A DNA stretch of 8,781 bases, taken from positions 1-8,781 of the forward strand of contig DMCS01000048.1 in the NCBI GenBank assembly GCA_003445715.1, in the 5' to 3' direction. Below, piece by piece: positions 1 through 5,860 of this stretch. Position numbers and translations under genes: made by a program. Source of the stretch: Candidatus Mesolinea sp. (GTDB lineage: Bacteria > Chloroflexota > Anaerolineae > Anaerolineales > Anaerolineaceae). Numbering within the stretch: position 1 is the stretch's first letter; every line of letters begins with the position of its first letter. Under the pieces are notes generated by a model. It did no database searches. It was not told the DNA's origin and saw nothing but the letters and a program-made list of their open reading frames with translations.

Positions 1-98
1 CGCTGGGGAGGGGAATCAAAGGGGTGGGGTCTGCAGTTTATTAACATATTTTAATCTTCTTGAATATAAAGTTATTCATTTTTCTAATATTATGGACA

Positions 99-112
99 TT
101 TTCAACACCCTC
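99..112 (-). repeat. 14-nt repeat, copy 1 (inverted relative to 8520-8533)
   Basis: On the minus strand this reads GAGGGTGTTGAAAA, identical to plus-strand 8520-8533. It lies in the AT-rich stretch just past the 3' end of recR. Sequences of this kind resemble terminal repeats of some insertion sequences. That is recalled similarity only; no transposase accompanies this copy. The rest of 1-134 holds no gene I can support; the first 36 bases are G-rich and may be a repeat cut by the window edge. Confidence 0.4.
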
Positions 113-134
113 ACTTGAAACCTATCACGCCGGC

Positions 135-743
135 TCAGTCCATTGCTTGTCTGCCATCGAGCGCACGCAGCAAAGTGTTCTGGTCGGCATATTCGATATC
201 CCCCCCCACCGGCAGCCCGCGTGCCAGCCGGCTCACCTTGATGCCCAGCGGTGTGATGCGTTGCTGTAAGTAAAGCGCTGTCGCATCGCCTTCCATACTG
301 GGGTTAGTAGCGATAATCACTTCGCGCACAGGATGCGACTTTAAGCGTTCGAGCAGCGGGAAGATTTTGATCTGGTCCGGTCCAATGCCTTCGATGGGCG
401 AAAGCACACCCAGCAGTACATGATATTTACCGTTATAAGCCCCCGTGCGCTCAATCGCTAATACATCCAGCGGCTCTTCCACCACGCAAATCAAGCCGTC
501 ATCGCGGTCAGGTGAGGCACAGATTTCACACGGATCCTGCCCAACAGTCGTAATATTGAAGCACACTGAACATTGCTGGGTTTGCTGTTTGAGTTGTTCC
601 AGCGCTTCAGCTAAGCCCAAGGCAGCCTCATCGGGCGCCTTGAGCAAATAAAAAGCCAGTCGTGAAGCGGTTTTAGGTCCAATGCCAGGCAGCTTAGCAA
701 ACGCGTCGATCAAATTTTGTACCGAATCAGGTAAGGTGCGCAT
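135..743 (-). CDS. recR: Recombination protein RecR
   Basis: RecR works with RecO (and RecF) to load RecA on SSB-coated single-stranded DNA during gap repair. The 202-residue product has the family's usual length and architecture. A helix-hairpin-helix lies at about 17-30 (LPGIGPKTASRLAF). A four-cysteine zinc site follows at C58, C61, C72 and C75. A Toprim domain starts near 84, with E90 in VVEEPLDV and the TNPSMEGDATA segment at 146-156. The C-terminal RLARGLPVGGDIEYAD block (172-187) is highly characteristic of RecR. The ATG is preceded by AGGA with a 4-nt spacer (748-751), which overlaps the end of ybaB. The gap to the ybaB stop is 10 nt, so the gene is almost certainly cotranscribed with dnaX and ybaB and is the last gene of that operon. 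No intrinsic terminator is evident in the 134 bases that follow. Confidence 0.97.
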   Translation of the reverse strand: MRTLPDSVQNLIDAFAKLPGIGPKTASRLAFYLLKAPDEAALGLAEALEQLKQQTQQCSVCFNITTVGQDPCEICASPDRDDGLICVVEEPLDVLAIERTGAYNGKYHVLLGVLSPIEGIGPDQIKIFPLLERLKSHPVREVIIATNPSMEGDATALYLQQRITPLGIKVSRLARGLPVGGDIEYADQNTLLRALDGRQAMD

Positions 744-753
744 AAATTCCTGG

Positions 754-1092
754 TTAACCTAAGCCCATTCCGCCCAGCATGCTGGTGAAAGGCGCCATCT
801 TTTCTTCTGATAGAGCACGGGCGCTCTCTAAAGCTTTATTGATCGCGGTAAGCAGCAGGTCCTGCAGCATTTCAACGTCAGCATCCTCGAGCACCTCTGC
901 TTGTATTTTGACCTCTAAGCATTTCTGGTCCCCGCTCATCGTGACCGTAACTGCGCCGCCGGCGCTTTCAGTTATGCGTGCTTGCGCGATTTCTTCTTGG
1001 GCAGCTGCCATTTGTTCCTGCAGCTTAGCCAGCTGTGCCATCATGTTCCCACCGCTGCGGGGTGAACGAGGTGAATTAAATCCTTTAGCCAT
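754..1092 (-). CDS. ybaB: YbaB/EbfC family nucleoid-associated protein
   Basis: This is a small DNA-binding, nucleoid-associated protein that family members form as a homodimer; its gene typically sits between dnaX and recR, as here. The product is 112 residues from the start chosen. It has a basic, Gly/Ser-rich N-terminus (MAKGFNSPRSPRSGG), a long amphipathic helix rich in Gln/Ala/Glu (MMAQLAKLQEQMAAAQEEI), the conserved beta segment with SAGGAVTVTMSG, and a second helix with LQDLLLTAINKALE. The C-terminus is Gly/Met-rich (SMLGGMGLG). An in-frame ATG three codons upstream (1101) would overlap the dnaX stop as ATGA, but the Shine-Dalgarno GAAGGA (1102-1107) abuts that ATG. It lies 9 nt from the ATG at 1092, so I prefer the MAKGF start. 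Confidence 0.95.
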   Translation of the reverse strand: MAKGFNSPRSPRSGGNMMAQLAKLQEQMAAAQEEIAQARITESAGGAVTVTMSGDQKCLEVKIQAEVLEDADVEMLQDLLLTAINKALESARALSEEKMAPFTSMLGGMGLG

Positions 1093-1097
1093 TAGTA

Positions 1098-2732
1098 TCA
1101 TTCCTTCTTTTCATTAGCATTCTTCGTTGTTGTTTTGCGCACCCTGCCGCCAAGTTCCCGTAAGGTCATATCCACCAGACCGTTGGGCACGATGTCAACA
1201 GCGTCGCTTTCAGATGCAGTCTTGCTGCTCACGATGCAGTTAATCGTAATCTCTTGGATAAAATACTTAGAAAGCACCTTGCGCACCGTCCGCAGCATCT
1301 TCTCAGTCATCATCTTCTCGCGCAGCAAGTCGCTGCTAAAGCCCAGGATGAACAAGCCGTTCTCAGCGCTCACAATCCGAGAGGAGTTTAGCAGCGCCCC
1401 AGCCACTTGGTCCAGCTGGCGCACTTCCCGCTTAATCTGGTCCCAACGCTCTTGCAAATTCTTCAGGTTAAAATCCACTTGGGCAGAAGTTGGCTGTGGC
1501 GCCTTTATACTTTCTCCTGCTTCCGCAGGTGGGCTAACTTTTGGTGCACTGATTTCCGTCTCCGTAGCAAAAGCGCCCTCCGTTACTGTCTGGTCAGTGG
1601 TAGAAGGTAGGGGCTTGCTGCTTACTTCTGCGTTGAAAGCCTTTGGCTGCTCCGCCAAGGCTGAGATAGAAGCTGCAAAAGCTAACTCCAAACCCAAACC
1701 GGGATGCCAGTTGGCTTTCAGGTCGGTCGCTGCTGCATTGAACTGATTGATATGAGTAATCAATTGTTCGGTGCTGAAGTTTTGCGCATGGGCTTCCATC
1801 AGGCTGCGCACTTCGGGCAGCAGCTCTAGGTCTTTGCTGCCATTGAGCTTAATTACCAACAAATTGCGCAAGTAGTCCACCACTTGGCGAGCAAACTGGC
1901 GCGGATCCGTGCCAGCATCTAACGCCGTGTGAATGATTTCCAATCCGCGCGCGCTATCTCGGTCTTGAATCGCTTGACCAAGGTCAAGGACTGCCTGGCT
2001 GGTAGCCGTACCCAGGATGTTTTGAGCAGTCGCTAAAGTAATCGTTTTTCCCAATGAGGAAAGTTGGTCGATCAAGGAAATAGCATCGCGCAAGCTGCCG
2101 GTGGCTTGACGCGCCACCAAGCTCAGCGCTTCCTCTTCAATTTCAATGTGCTCCTGAGCACAGAGCAAGTGCAGTTTCTCGATAATAGTTTGCACAGGAA
2201 TGCGCCGGAACTCATGCCGCTGGCAGCGTGAAAGCACCGTAGCTGGGATCTTATGTATTTCGGTCGTCGCGAGTACAAAGATCACGTGGCTGGGTGGTTC
2301 CTCCAGCGTCTTGAGCAGCGCATTAAAGGCTGATGTAGACAACATGTGCACTTCATCAATGATGTAGACTTTAAAGCGCCCTTGGCTGGGCGTGAAGTTT
2401 ATGTTATCGCGCAACTCACGGATATCATCCACACTGGTGTTGGAAGCTGCATCAATCTCAATCAAGTCTAAGAAGCGCCCTTCGTTAACCGCGATGCAAT
2501 TCTCACACGCGTTGCAAGGTCTTTTGCTCAGTTCTGCTTCGAGGCAATTAACAGCTTTGGCAAGCAATCGTGCGGTGGTGGTTTTCCCCGTGCCGCGCGG
2601 GCCGGCAAAAAGATATGCTTGGCTAACCTTATCCGCGGCAACAGCGTTTTTAAGCGTCTGGATGATATGGTCTTGGCCAACCACTTCCTCCCAAGAGGTA
2701 GGGCGCCAAATGCGGTAAAGGGCTTGAGACAT
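1098..2732 (-). CDS. dnaX: DNA polymerase III subunit gamma/tau (DnaX)
   Basis: DnaX is the ATPase motor of the clamp loader that places the beta sliding clamp on primed DNA at the replication fork. The 544-residue product begins MSQALYRIWRP, the usual DnaX N-terminus. An AAA+ module follows. Walker A is GPRGTGKT (44-51). A zinc-binding module uses C63, C73, C76 and C79. Walker B is IIDE (124-127), sensor 1 lies around ATT (155-157), SRC is the arginine-finger segment (168-170), and sensor 2 is GSLRD (212-216). A clamp-loader collar domain covers roughly 230-360. A Pro/Ala/Thr-rich linker (about 362-420) then leads to a C-terminal domain. An in-frame extension to 2837 runs through the upstream gene and is rejected, because AGGA (2740-2743) lies 7 nt before the ATG at 2732. 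No canonical A-AAA-AAG slippery heptamer was seen, so separate gamma and tau forms by frameshifting are not indicated. Confidence 0.98.
   Translation of the reverse strand: MSQALYRIWRPTSWEEVVGQDHIIQTLKNAVAADKVSQAYLFAGPRGTGKTTTARLLAKAVNCLEAELSKRPCNACENCIAVNEGRFLDLIEIDAASNTSVDDIRELRDNINFTPSQGRFKVYIIDEVHMLSTSAFNALLKTLEEPPSHVIFVLATTEIHKIPATVLSRCQRHEFRRIPVQTIIEKLHLLCAQEHIEIEEEALSLVARQATGSLRDAISLIDQLSSLGKTITLATAQNILGTATSQAVLDLGQAIQDRDSARGLEIIHTALDAGTDPRQFARQVVDYLRNLLVIKLNGSKDLELLPEVRSLMEAHAQNFSTEQLITHINQFNAAATDLKANWHPGLGLELAFAASISALAEQPKAFNAEVSSKPLPSTTDQTVTEGAFATETEISAPKVSPPAEAGESIKAPQPTSAQVDFNLKNLQERWDQIKREVRQLDQVAGALLNSSRIVSAENGLFILGFSSDLLREKMMTEKMLRTVRKVLSKYFIQEITINCIVSSKTASESDAVDIVPNGLVDMTLRELGGRVRKTTTKNANEKKE
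1102..1107 (-). promoter_or_regulatory. Ribosome binding site deciding the ybaB start
   Basis: GAAGGA on the minus strand is formed by the last codons of dnaX (Lys-Lys-Glu). It has zero spacing to the ATG at 1101 and 9 nt to the ATG at 1092, which favours the downstream start. Its position inside dnaX implies that translation of the two genes is linked. Confidence 0.7.
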
Positions 2733-2739
2733 ATGTTTT

Positions 2740-2745
2740 TCCTTT
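2740..2745 (-). promoter_or_regulatory. Ribosome binding site of dnaX overlapping the upstream stop codon
   Basis: AAAGGA on the minus strand has its core AGGA (2740-2743) 7 nt from the dnaX ATG. Its first two bases are the last two of the upstream gene's TAA stop (2744-2746). This fixes the dnaX start at 2732 and ties dnaX to the gene in front of it. Confidence 0.7.
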
Positions 2746-3256
2746 ATGGTACCTGATAAGTCGAATAAATCGTTCCAGCTGGGTCTTTGAGGTTGATTTG
2801 CTCCCCAGAGCTCCACAGGGATTTTCCCGCACCCCAATAGAGCTCAATGACCGAATCGATGCCGCTTTTGGAATAGAGGCGCACAGCCCCATCCCGGTTT
2901 AAGCGTAAGTTAGGGAAGATATAAGCTTCACCTTCTGGCCCAACCACCTGCCAGCCAGCTAGATTCACTGCTTCCTCGCCGTTATTACGGATGAGGATGT
3001 ATTCTAAGCTCAGGTCACCCACACCAACAACGGCTTCCAGCGAAAGTTTCAGCTCTGCGTTGGTGCTGGGGGTTTGGTTAGGCACAGTCGTTGGTAAACT
3101 GGTAGCTGCCGGTGAGACACTTACAGCCGTAGAGATCTCGGGAACCTGATTGTGTGAGTGTGTGCGCTCCCAGATAAAGAGCACCAGCGTCACAGTTAAT
3201 GCCGAGACAAAGATGTTGAGTAAAATGTAGGGCAGGAGCGACGCGCGTTTTTTCAT
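2744..3256 (-). CDS. Membrane-anchored lamin-tail-domain protein
   Basis: The 170-residue product has a short basic N-terminus (MKKR) and one hydrophobic segment at about 8-28 acting as signal anchor. A Thr/Ser/Pro-rich linker follows at about 38-66. The globular domain (about 70-168) matches the lamin tail domain: an Ig-like beta fold with the typical EYILIRNNGEEAVNLAGWQV core (85-104), then alternating strands ending in GEQINLKDPAGTIYSTYQV. The positive-inside rule puts the domain outside the cytoplasm. In bacteria, lamin-tail domains usually occur in secreted or surface proteins; no catalytic residues are seen and the function is unknown. It is the first gene of the dnaX operon here, 11 nt ahead of dnaX. 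The ribosome binding site is weak (GAAAG). A possible -10 (TATGAT, 3275-3280 minus) lies just upstream, without a clear -35. Confidence 0.85.
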   Translation of the reverse strand: MKKRASLLPYILLNIFVSALTVTLVLFIWERTHSHNQVPEISTAVSVSPAATSLPTTVPNQTPSTNAELKLSLEAVVGVGDLSLEYILIRNNGEEAVNLAGWQVVGPEGEAYIFPNLRLNRDGAVRLYSKSGIDSVIELYWGAGKSLWSSGEQINLKDPAGTIYSTYQVP

Positions 3257-3444
3257 AGGCTTTCAGCTGTCATAATCATAGCATAATCCCAGTATTTAAC
3301 GAATAAAAACCTTCAGCAGTCCCCTGCAACCGCTCATGAATGGGATAAAAATCCACGCAAAAAATTTTGCCAAAGATAACGAGATGGGTCCAAACTTGCG
3401 GTAAAAATCGGTAAATTTAACAATATCCTAACAAACTTTTAGCT

Positions 3445-3473
3445 TTGCTTTAATCAACACGTGTTAATATACT
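3445..3473 (+). promoter_or_regulatory. Candidate plus-strand promoter in the 3257-3593 gap
   Basis: TTGCTT (3445-3450) and TATACT (3468-3473) are separated by 17 nt. The -10 matches the sigma-70 consensus in 5 of 6 positions and the -35 in 3 of 6. The spacer contains a perfect 10-bp palindrome, AACACGTGTT (3456-3465), where a repressor could bind. No protein gene follows on this strand. The only structured sequence downstream is the inverted repeat at 3474-3526 and the hairpin at 3559-3593. Confidence 0.35.
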
Positions 3474-3479
3474 TCTTGA

Positions 3480-3597
3480 TTTGAACATCTATTGTTTCTC
3501 TCCTTTCAAATTTGTTCAAATCAGGATCAAGTAGTGACAAAACAATATACTGATCGACAGTAAACCAGGCGCAGGTGAGGCGCCTGGTTTACTTTAA
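3480..3597 (+). ncRNA. Candidate small non-coding RNA
   Basis: If the promoter at 3445-3473 is used, transcription would begin around 3480 and run about 115 nt. It would pass through a 10-bp perfect inverted repeat (GATTTGAACA at 3478-3487, TGTTCAAATC at 3513-3522; pairing extends to about 3474/3526 in the DNA). It would end at the perfect hairpin 3559-3593, whose 3' arm runs into TTTACTTT. No reading frame of note lies within. I do not recognise an RNA family. The evidence is only the order promoter, fold, terminator-like hairpin. Confidence 0.3.
3559..3593. terminator. Perfect 14-bp hairpin, probable bidirectional terminator
   Basis: The arms 3559-3572 and 3580-3593 are exact reverse complements (GC-rich core CCAGGCGC) around a 7-nt loop. 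The hairpin starts directly after the stop codon of the minus-strand gene at 3594, the position of a terminator for that gene. Both flanks of the GC core are T-rich only within the stem (GGTTTACTTT on plus, GGTTTACTG on minus), so the U-tract is imperfect. It may serve transcripts from both sides. Confidence 0.6.
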
Positions 3598-4277
3598 CCT
3601 ACCAATGCTTTAATTTGCTCAATCCCCTCACGTTGGCGCCAGAGCAAATGACGCACAGCTTTTCTGGGGGACCATATCTCCCCAGCTGCCTCGCTTATCA
3701 ACTCAACCCCGACCCAAGCTGGCAAAGCCAGGTGAACAAGCCCAGCAATGAAATCAAGCTGAGCAAGCCCGTCATCTTCAGATGGAAATGCCGGTAGCGG
3801 GATCCCGAGTGCCGTTAGGATAGCGTAGGTATCCTGAGCCATTTGGCTTATCATCGCCGGGATTGTTTTGCCTGTTTCTCGCTTTGCACGAGCATAAGCT
3901 ACCTCTGGCAGGAACTCCAGCCCAGCCAGCAACTCCTCTTTTTGCCAGTGGTAAACCGAGAGTGCAAGTTGCACCTCATCTTGCGTCAGGGCACGGAAGT
4001 CATCTTCAAAGAATGCCACCGGTTTAGAGCTCCCCTCTATACGGCTCGAATTCTCAAGCTTAATTACCTCAACGATACGAAAATCGAGGTTAATCAGGTT
4101 GAACCAAGGTTGATCAGCATGCAGGTTAATCCAAGCCTCATAGGCAAGCAGATTGCGCGCGAAGTTCATCATCACCTCCGCATCATCCTCACCGTAAGCA
4201 AAGCAGCCGGGGAAATCCAACGCCCAAGCCAAGATGCGTCCCCCAACACCATACTCAAGCCCAACACGAATCAGCAC
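3594..4277 (-). CDS. HicB-like / DinB-like two-part protein
   Basis: The 227-residue protein starts with GTG and has no convincing Shine-Dalgarno, so the start is uncertain. Residues 1-50 resemble the HicB antitoxin fold: a beta strand, ALDFPGCFAYGEDDAEVMMNF, then a helix. There is no HicA partner and no DNA-binding tail, so this is not a toxin-antitoxin pair. Residues about 100-225 form a helical region resembling DinB/YfiT-type four-helix bundles, best at WSPRKAVRHLLWRQREGIEQI, which recalls the C-terminal helix of that group. The metal-binding His triad of canonical DinB proteins is not clearly complete: H110 and H210 are visible, plus H182 as a possible third. The gene lies 28 nt downstream of the phosphoribosyltransferase gene and probably shares its transcript. 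Function unknown; the domain calls are by eye. Confidence 0.7.
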   Translation of the reverse strand: MLIRVGLEYGVGGRILAWALDFPGCFAYGEDDAEVMMNFARNLLAYEAWINLHADQPWFNLINLDFRIVEVIKLENSSRIEGSSKPVAFFEDDFRALTQDEVQLALSVYHWQKEELLAGLEFLPEVAYARAKRETGKTIPAMISQMAQDTYAILTALGIPLPAFPSEDDGLAQLDFIAGLVHLALPAWVGVELISEAAGEIWSPRKAVRHLLWRQREGIEQIKALVG

Positions 4278-4305
4278 TCTATCGGTCTCAAAAGATTTAT
4301 AAAAG

Positions 4306-4860
4306 TTAATCGTAAAACACTGGCAAATGACCCAGCGAGATGATGCGCATCCACTCAGCGCGGTCGCCTTCGGTCAAGATTGCCGATTCACCCGCAACTT
4401 TACCGCCGGCTTTCTCAATAACCAAGCGCATCCCCTGCAATGTGGAACCAGTGCTAATCACATCATCCAAAATAAGCACCTGTTGCCCGGCAACCAGGGC
4501 GCGGTCTTTCTCGTCTAAGTAAAGCTTTTGGGGCTTGCCCGTGGTGATCGATAGCGTCTCAGCTACAAGCGCATTGCCCATGTAAGGCTTCCATTCTTTG
4601 CGCAGGACTACATAAGGCTTCTGTGTTACCTTGGCGAGCATATGCGCCATTGGAATGCTCTTGGACTCGGCTGTCAGGATGACATCATAAGTCAGCCCAC
4701 GGAGTTTGTCCGCGAGCGCCGCCGCACAGGCATCAACCAATTCCACATCGCCCAAGATATTCAGGATGGCAATGCGCAGCCCCGGCTTGACCTCGAACAA
4801 GGGCAGTTCACGATGTATGCCGGCAATATCAATGGGATAAGTTTCGCGCTTAGTTTCCAT
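4306..4860 (-). CDS. Adenine/purine-type phosphoribosyltransferase family protein
   Basis: This is a type I phosphoribosyltransferase. Such enzymes join a nucleobase to PRPP, releasing pyrophosphate, in cytosolic purine or pyrimidine salvage. The diagnostic PRPP-binding loop is VLILDDVISTGST (129-141 counting from the upstream Met): two acidic residues after a hydrophobic strand, then a Ser/Thr-Gly-Ser-Thr phosphate cradle. Also visible are the AESKSIPMAHMLA segment (65-77) and the flexible catalytic loop around RKEWKPYMGNAL. Length (184 residues) is close to adenine phosphoribosyltransferases, but the base-specificity region differs enough from canonical Apt that I do not assign a substrate. 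Two adjacent ATGs exist. AGGAGG (4865-4870) is 1 nt from the first and 4 nt from the second, so the second is preferred. A strong ribosome binding site suggests good expression. Confidence 0.88.
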   Translation of the reverse strand: METKRETYPIDIAGIHRELPLFEVKPGLRIAILNILGDVELVDACAAALADKLRGLTYDVILTAESKSIPMAHMLAKVTQKPYVVLRKEWKPYMGNALVAETLSITTGKPQKLYLDEKDRALVAGQQVLILDDVISTGSTLQGMRLVIEKAGGKVAGESAILTEGDRAEWMRIISLGHLPVFYD

Positions 4861-4966
4861 CATTCCTCCTTAACCTCTCAAATTTCATCAGGATTGTAAT
4901 CCAAAAAAAGCTGTAAATTCCTTTGGGATAGAATTTCCAGTGCTATAAAATTGTGTGGGGAATCAA

Positions 4967-4997
4967 CTAGTGCCGAGGACGCCGACCTCGGCACTAG
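4967..4997. repeat. Perfect 12-bp inverted repeat (hairpin)
   Basis: CTAGTGCCGAGG (4967-4978) and its exact reverse complement (4986-4997) flank a 7-nt loop. On the plus strand GGTTTTAA follows, but no plus-strand gene precedes it. On the minus strand there is no U-tract. It stands between the phosphoribosyltransferase start and the structured element at 5078-5275. It could be the terminator of a minus-strand transcript from that element, or a dispersed palindromic repeat. A purine run of GAA-type triplets (5003-5025) lies next to it. Confidence 0.6.
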
Positions 4998-5133
4998 GTT
5001 TTAAGGAGGAGAAGAAGAAGAGAAGTCGCCCTTTCGATAATATAATATCCCATCCCTCCTAACCATGCTTGACGCTTAACCTACGATTACCCTACGATCT
5101 GGCGGTTTTCAGGTCCATTACGCTGGCTCTAGT

Positions 5134-5181
5134 CTTGCGTGGTAACCTACGGCAAGCTTCGCACTCTCTTGACCAGGCAAG
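5134..5181. repeat. 48-nt foldback unit A
   Basis: The outer stem is CTTGC (5134-5138) with GCAAG (5177-5181), then a G-G mismatch, then TGGT (5140-5143) with ACCA (5172-5175). The inside is a 28-nt loop containing ACCTACGG and TCGCACTC. It aligns with unit B at 5208-5255 over its whole length with a 1-nt indel in each. Confidence 0.65.
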
Positions 5182-5207
5182 GCTTGTGAGACCTACAATC
5201 AAACCCA

Positions 5208-5255
5208 CTCGCACGGTACCCTGCGGGCAGGCTGCGCACTCAGGAGACCGGCGAG
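5208..5255. repeat. 48-nt foldback unit B, covarying with unit A
   Basis: The outer stem is CTCGC (5208-5212) with GCGAG (5251-5255), then a single bulged A, then CGGT (5214-5217) with ACCG (5247-5250). Compared with unit A, two pairs have changed from T-A to C-G on both sides at once (5136/5179 versus 5210/5253, and 5140/5175 versus 5214/5250). The interior shares CGCACTC and the CCT-CGG core with unit A and has an extra small hairpin (CCTG/CAGG, 5220-5231). Confidence 0.65.
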
Positions 5256-5320
5256 AACAAGTTAGTCTTTAGATCAGGACAAATGTACCCACAATGTGTC
5301 AAATTAGTTACAATAAAGCC

Positions 5321-5860
5321 ATGAAACCAACACCCATCGCCACCTTACTATTCCCAAGCTCTATTGGCAGCTTTTTGCTCGAGCGCAGTGCACGAGGGCT
5401 CACCCATTGTGAGATACTCGCCGAAAACACCCCAGCCAAAACATCAGATCCCTCGGCAAGCCCCGCCGATCCATTACTGCACCAAGCAGCCAAAGAGCTG
5501 CAAGCCTACCTAAAAGGCAGCCTGCAAACCTTCACCGAACCTTTGGATCTCTCTCATCTTACGCCATTCCAACAAAAAGCCTTGGCAGCCGTCAGCCTGA
5601 TCCCGTGGGGGCAGACGCGCACTTACGCTGAAATCGCGGTGCAGATAAGCCAGCCAAAAGCAGTGCGCGCGGTCGGGAATGCCATAGCTCGCAACCCGCT
5701 GATGCTTTTCATCCCTTGCCACCGCGTGATCGGCAGCGATGGCAAGCTACATGGTTTTTCTGCGCCCCAGGGTGTGGCACTCAAAGCCTGGCTGCTTTCC
5801 CACGAAGGCTTACATATCGGCTATAATAACCTATGCGCACAACCTAGAGAGGAATTATGA
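5321..5860 (+). CDS. ogt: Methylated-DNA--protein-cysteine S-methyltransferase
   Basis: This is a suicide DNA-repair protein that moves alkyl groups from O6-alkylguanine (and O4-alkylthymine) in DNA to its own cysteine. The 179-residue product has an N-terminal ribonuclease-H-like domain of low conservation and the C-terminal active domain. Recognisable are TPFQQKALAAVSLIPWGQTRTYAEIA (split here for reading at about 81-106), the helix-turn-helix segment KAVRAVGNAIARNP (113-126) with its arginine finger R116, and IPCHRVIG with acceptor C133. GFSAPQGVALKAWLLSHEG closes the domain. The symbol follows the Ogt-type length. An ATG 27 nt upstream (5294) is in frame. I prefer 5321, where the N-terminus looks family-like, though neither has a good ribosome binding site. 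A TACAAT 6 nt ahead of 5321 would fit a leaderless transcript. The gene overlaps era by ATGA. Confidence 0.92.
   Translation: MKPTPIATLLFPSSIGSFLLERSARGLTHCEILAENTPAKTSDPSASPADPLLHQAAKELQAYLKGSLQTFTEPLDLSHLTPFQQKALAAVSLIPWGQTRTYAEIAVQISQPKAVRAVGNAIARNPLMLFIPCHRVIGSDGKLHGFSAPQGVALKAWLLSHEGLHIGYNNLCAQPREEL

Larger units (their letters stand above)
5078..5275. ncRNA. Structured non-coding element, possible mobile-element end or novel RNA
   Basis: This region has no credible gene but clear internal order. A direct repeat of CCTACGAT (5080-5087, 5091-5098) lies on its left. Two related foldback units follow, at 5134-5181 and 5208-5255, each 48 nt. Their stems keep pairing through matched changes, which indicates selection on structure, in RNA or in single-stranded DNA. 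On the minus strand the portion around 5080-5125 (ATGGACC, then GGTAATCGTAGG) faintly recalls the donor-loop part of IS110-family bridge RNAs as I remember it. That is recollection, not a search. No transposase is adjacent. A perfect TTGACA sits on the minus strand at 5297-5302, but no good -10 follows. Strand and function are undetermined. It does not match tmRNA, RNase P RNA or SRP RNA signatures I know. Confidence 0.4.

Noticed and set aside
1135..1746. 203-codon open frame on the plus strand
   Set aside because: It lies wholly antisense to dnaX, whose domains and motifs are unmistakable. The translation is low-complexity Ser/Arg-rich with no family resemblance.
1098..2732. Programmed frameshift site in dnaX
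   Set aside because: I looked for an A-AAA-AAG heptamer on the coding strand and found only shorter A runs, so there is no support for separate gamma and tau products by slippage.
2733..2837. N-terminal extension of DnaX by 35 codons
   Set aside because: It overlaps the upstream lamin-tail gene; the family N-terminus and a well-spaced ribosome binding site both place the start at 2732.
3594..4277. HicAB toxin-antitoxin system
   Set aside because: There is no HicA-like gene on either side, and the protein lacks a DNA-binding C-terminus; it has a DinB-like region instead.
3843..4343. 166-codon open frame on the plus strand
   Set aside because: It is antisense to the HicB/DinB-like gene and the end of the phosphoribosyltransferase gene, has no ribosome binding site and no recognisable domain.
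5041..5046. Plus-strand TATAAT as promoter for the structured element
   Set aside because: The -35 position falls in a purine run with no match to consensus, and AT-rich TATAAT strings arise easily by chance.
5069..5272. 67-codon open frame across the structured gap
   Set aside because: It has no ribosome binding site, and base changes between the two repeat units follow stem pairing rather than codon positions, so it is unlikely to be a protein.
5297..5302. Perfect TTGACA on the minus strand as promoter for the structured element
   Set aside because: No acceptable -10 hexamer occurs 16-18 nt downstream, so a promoter was not called.
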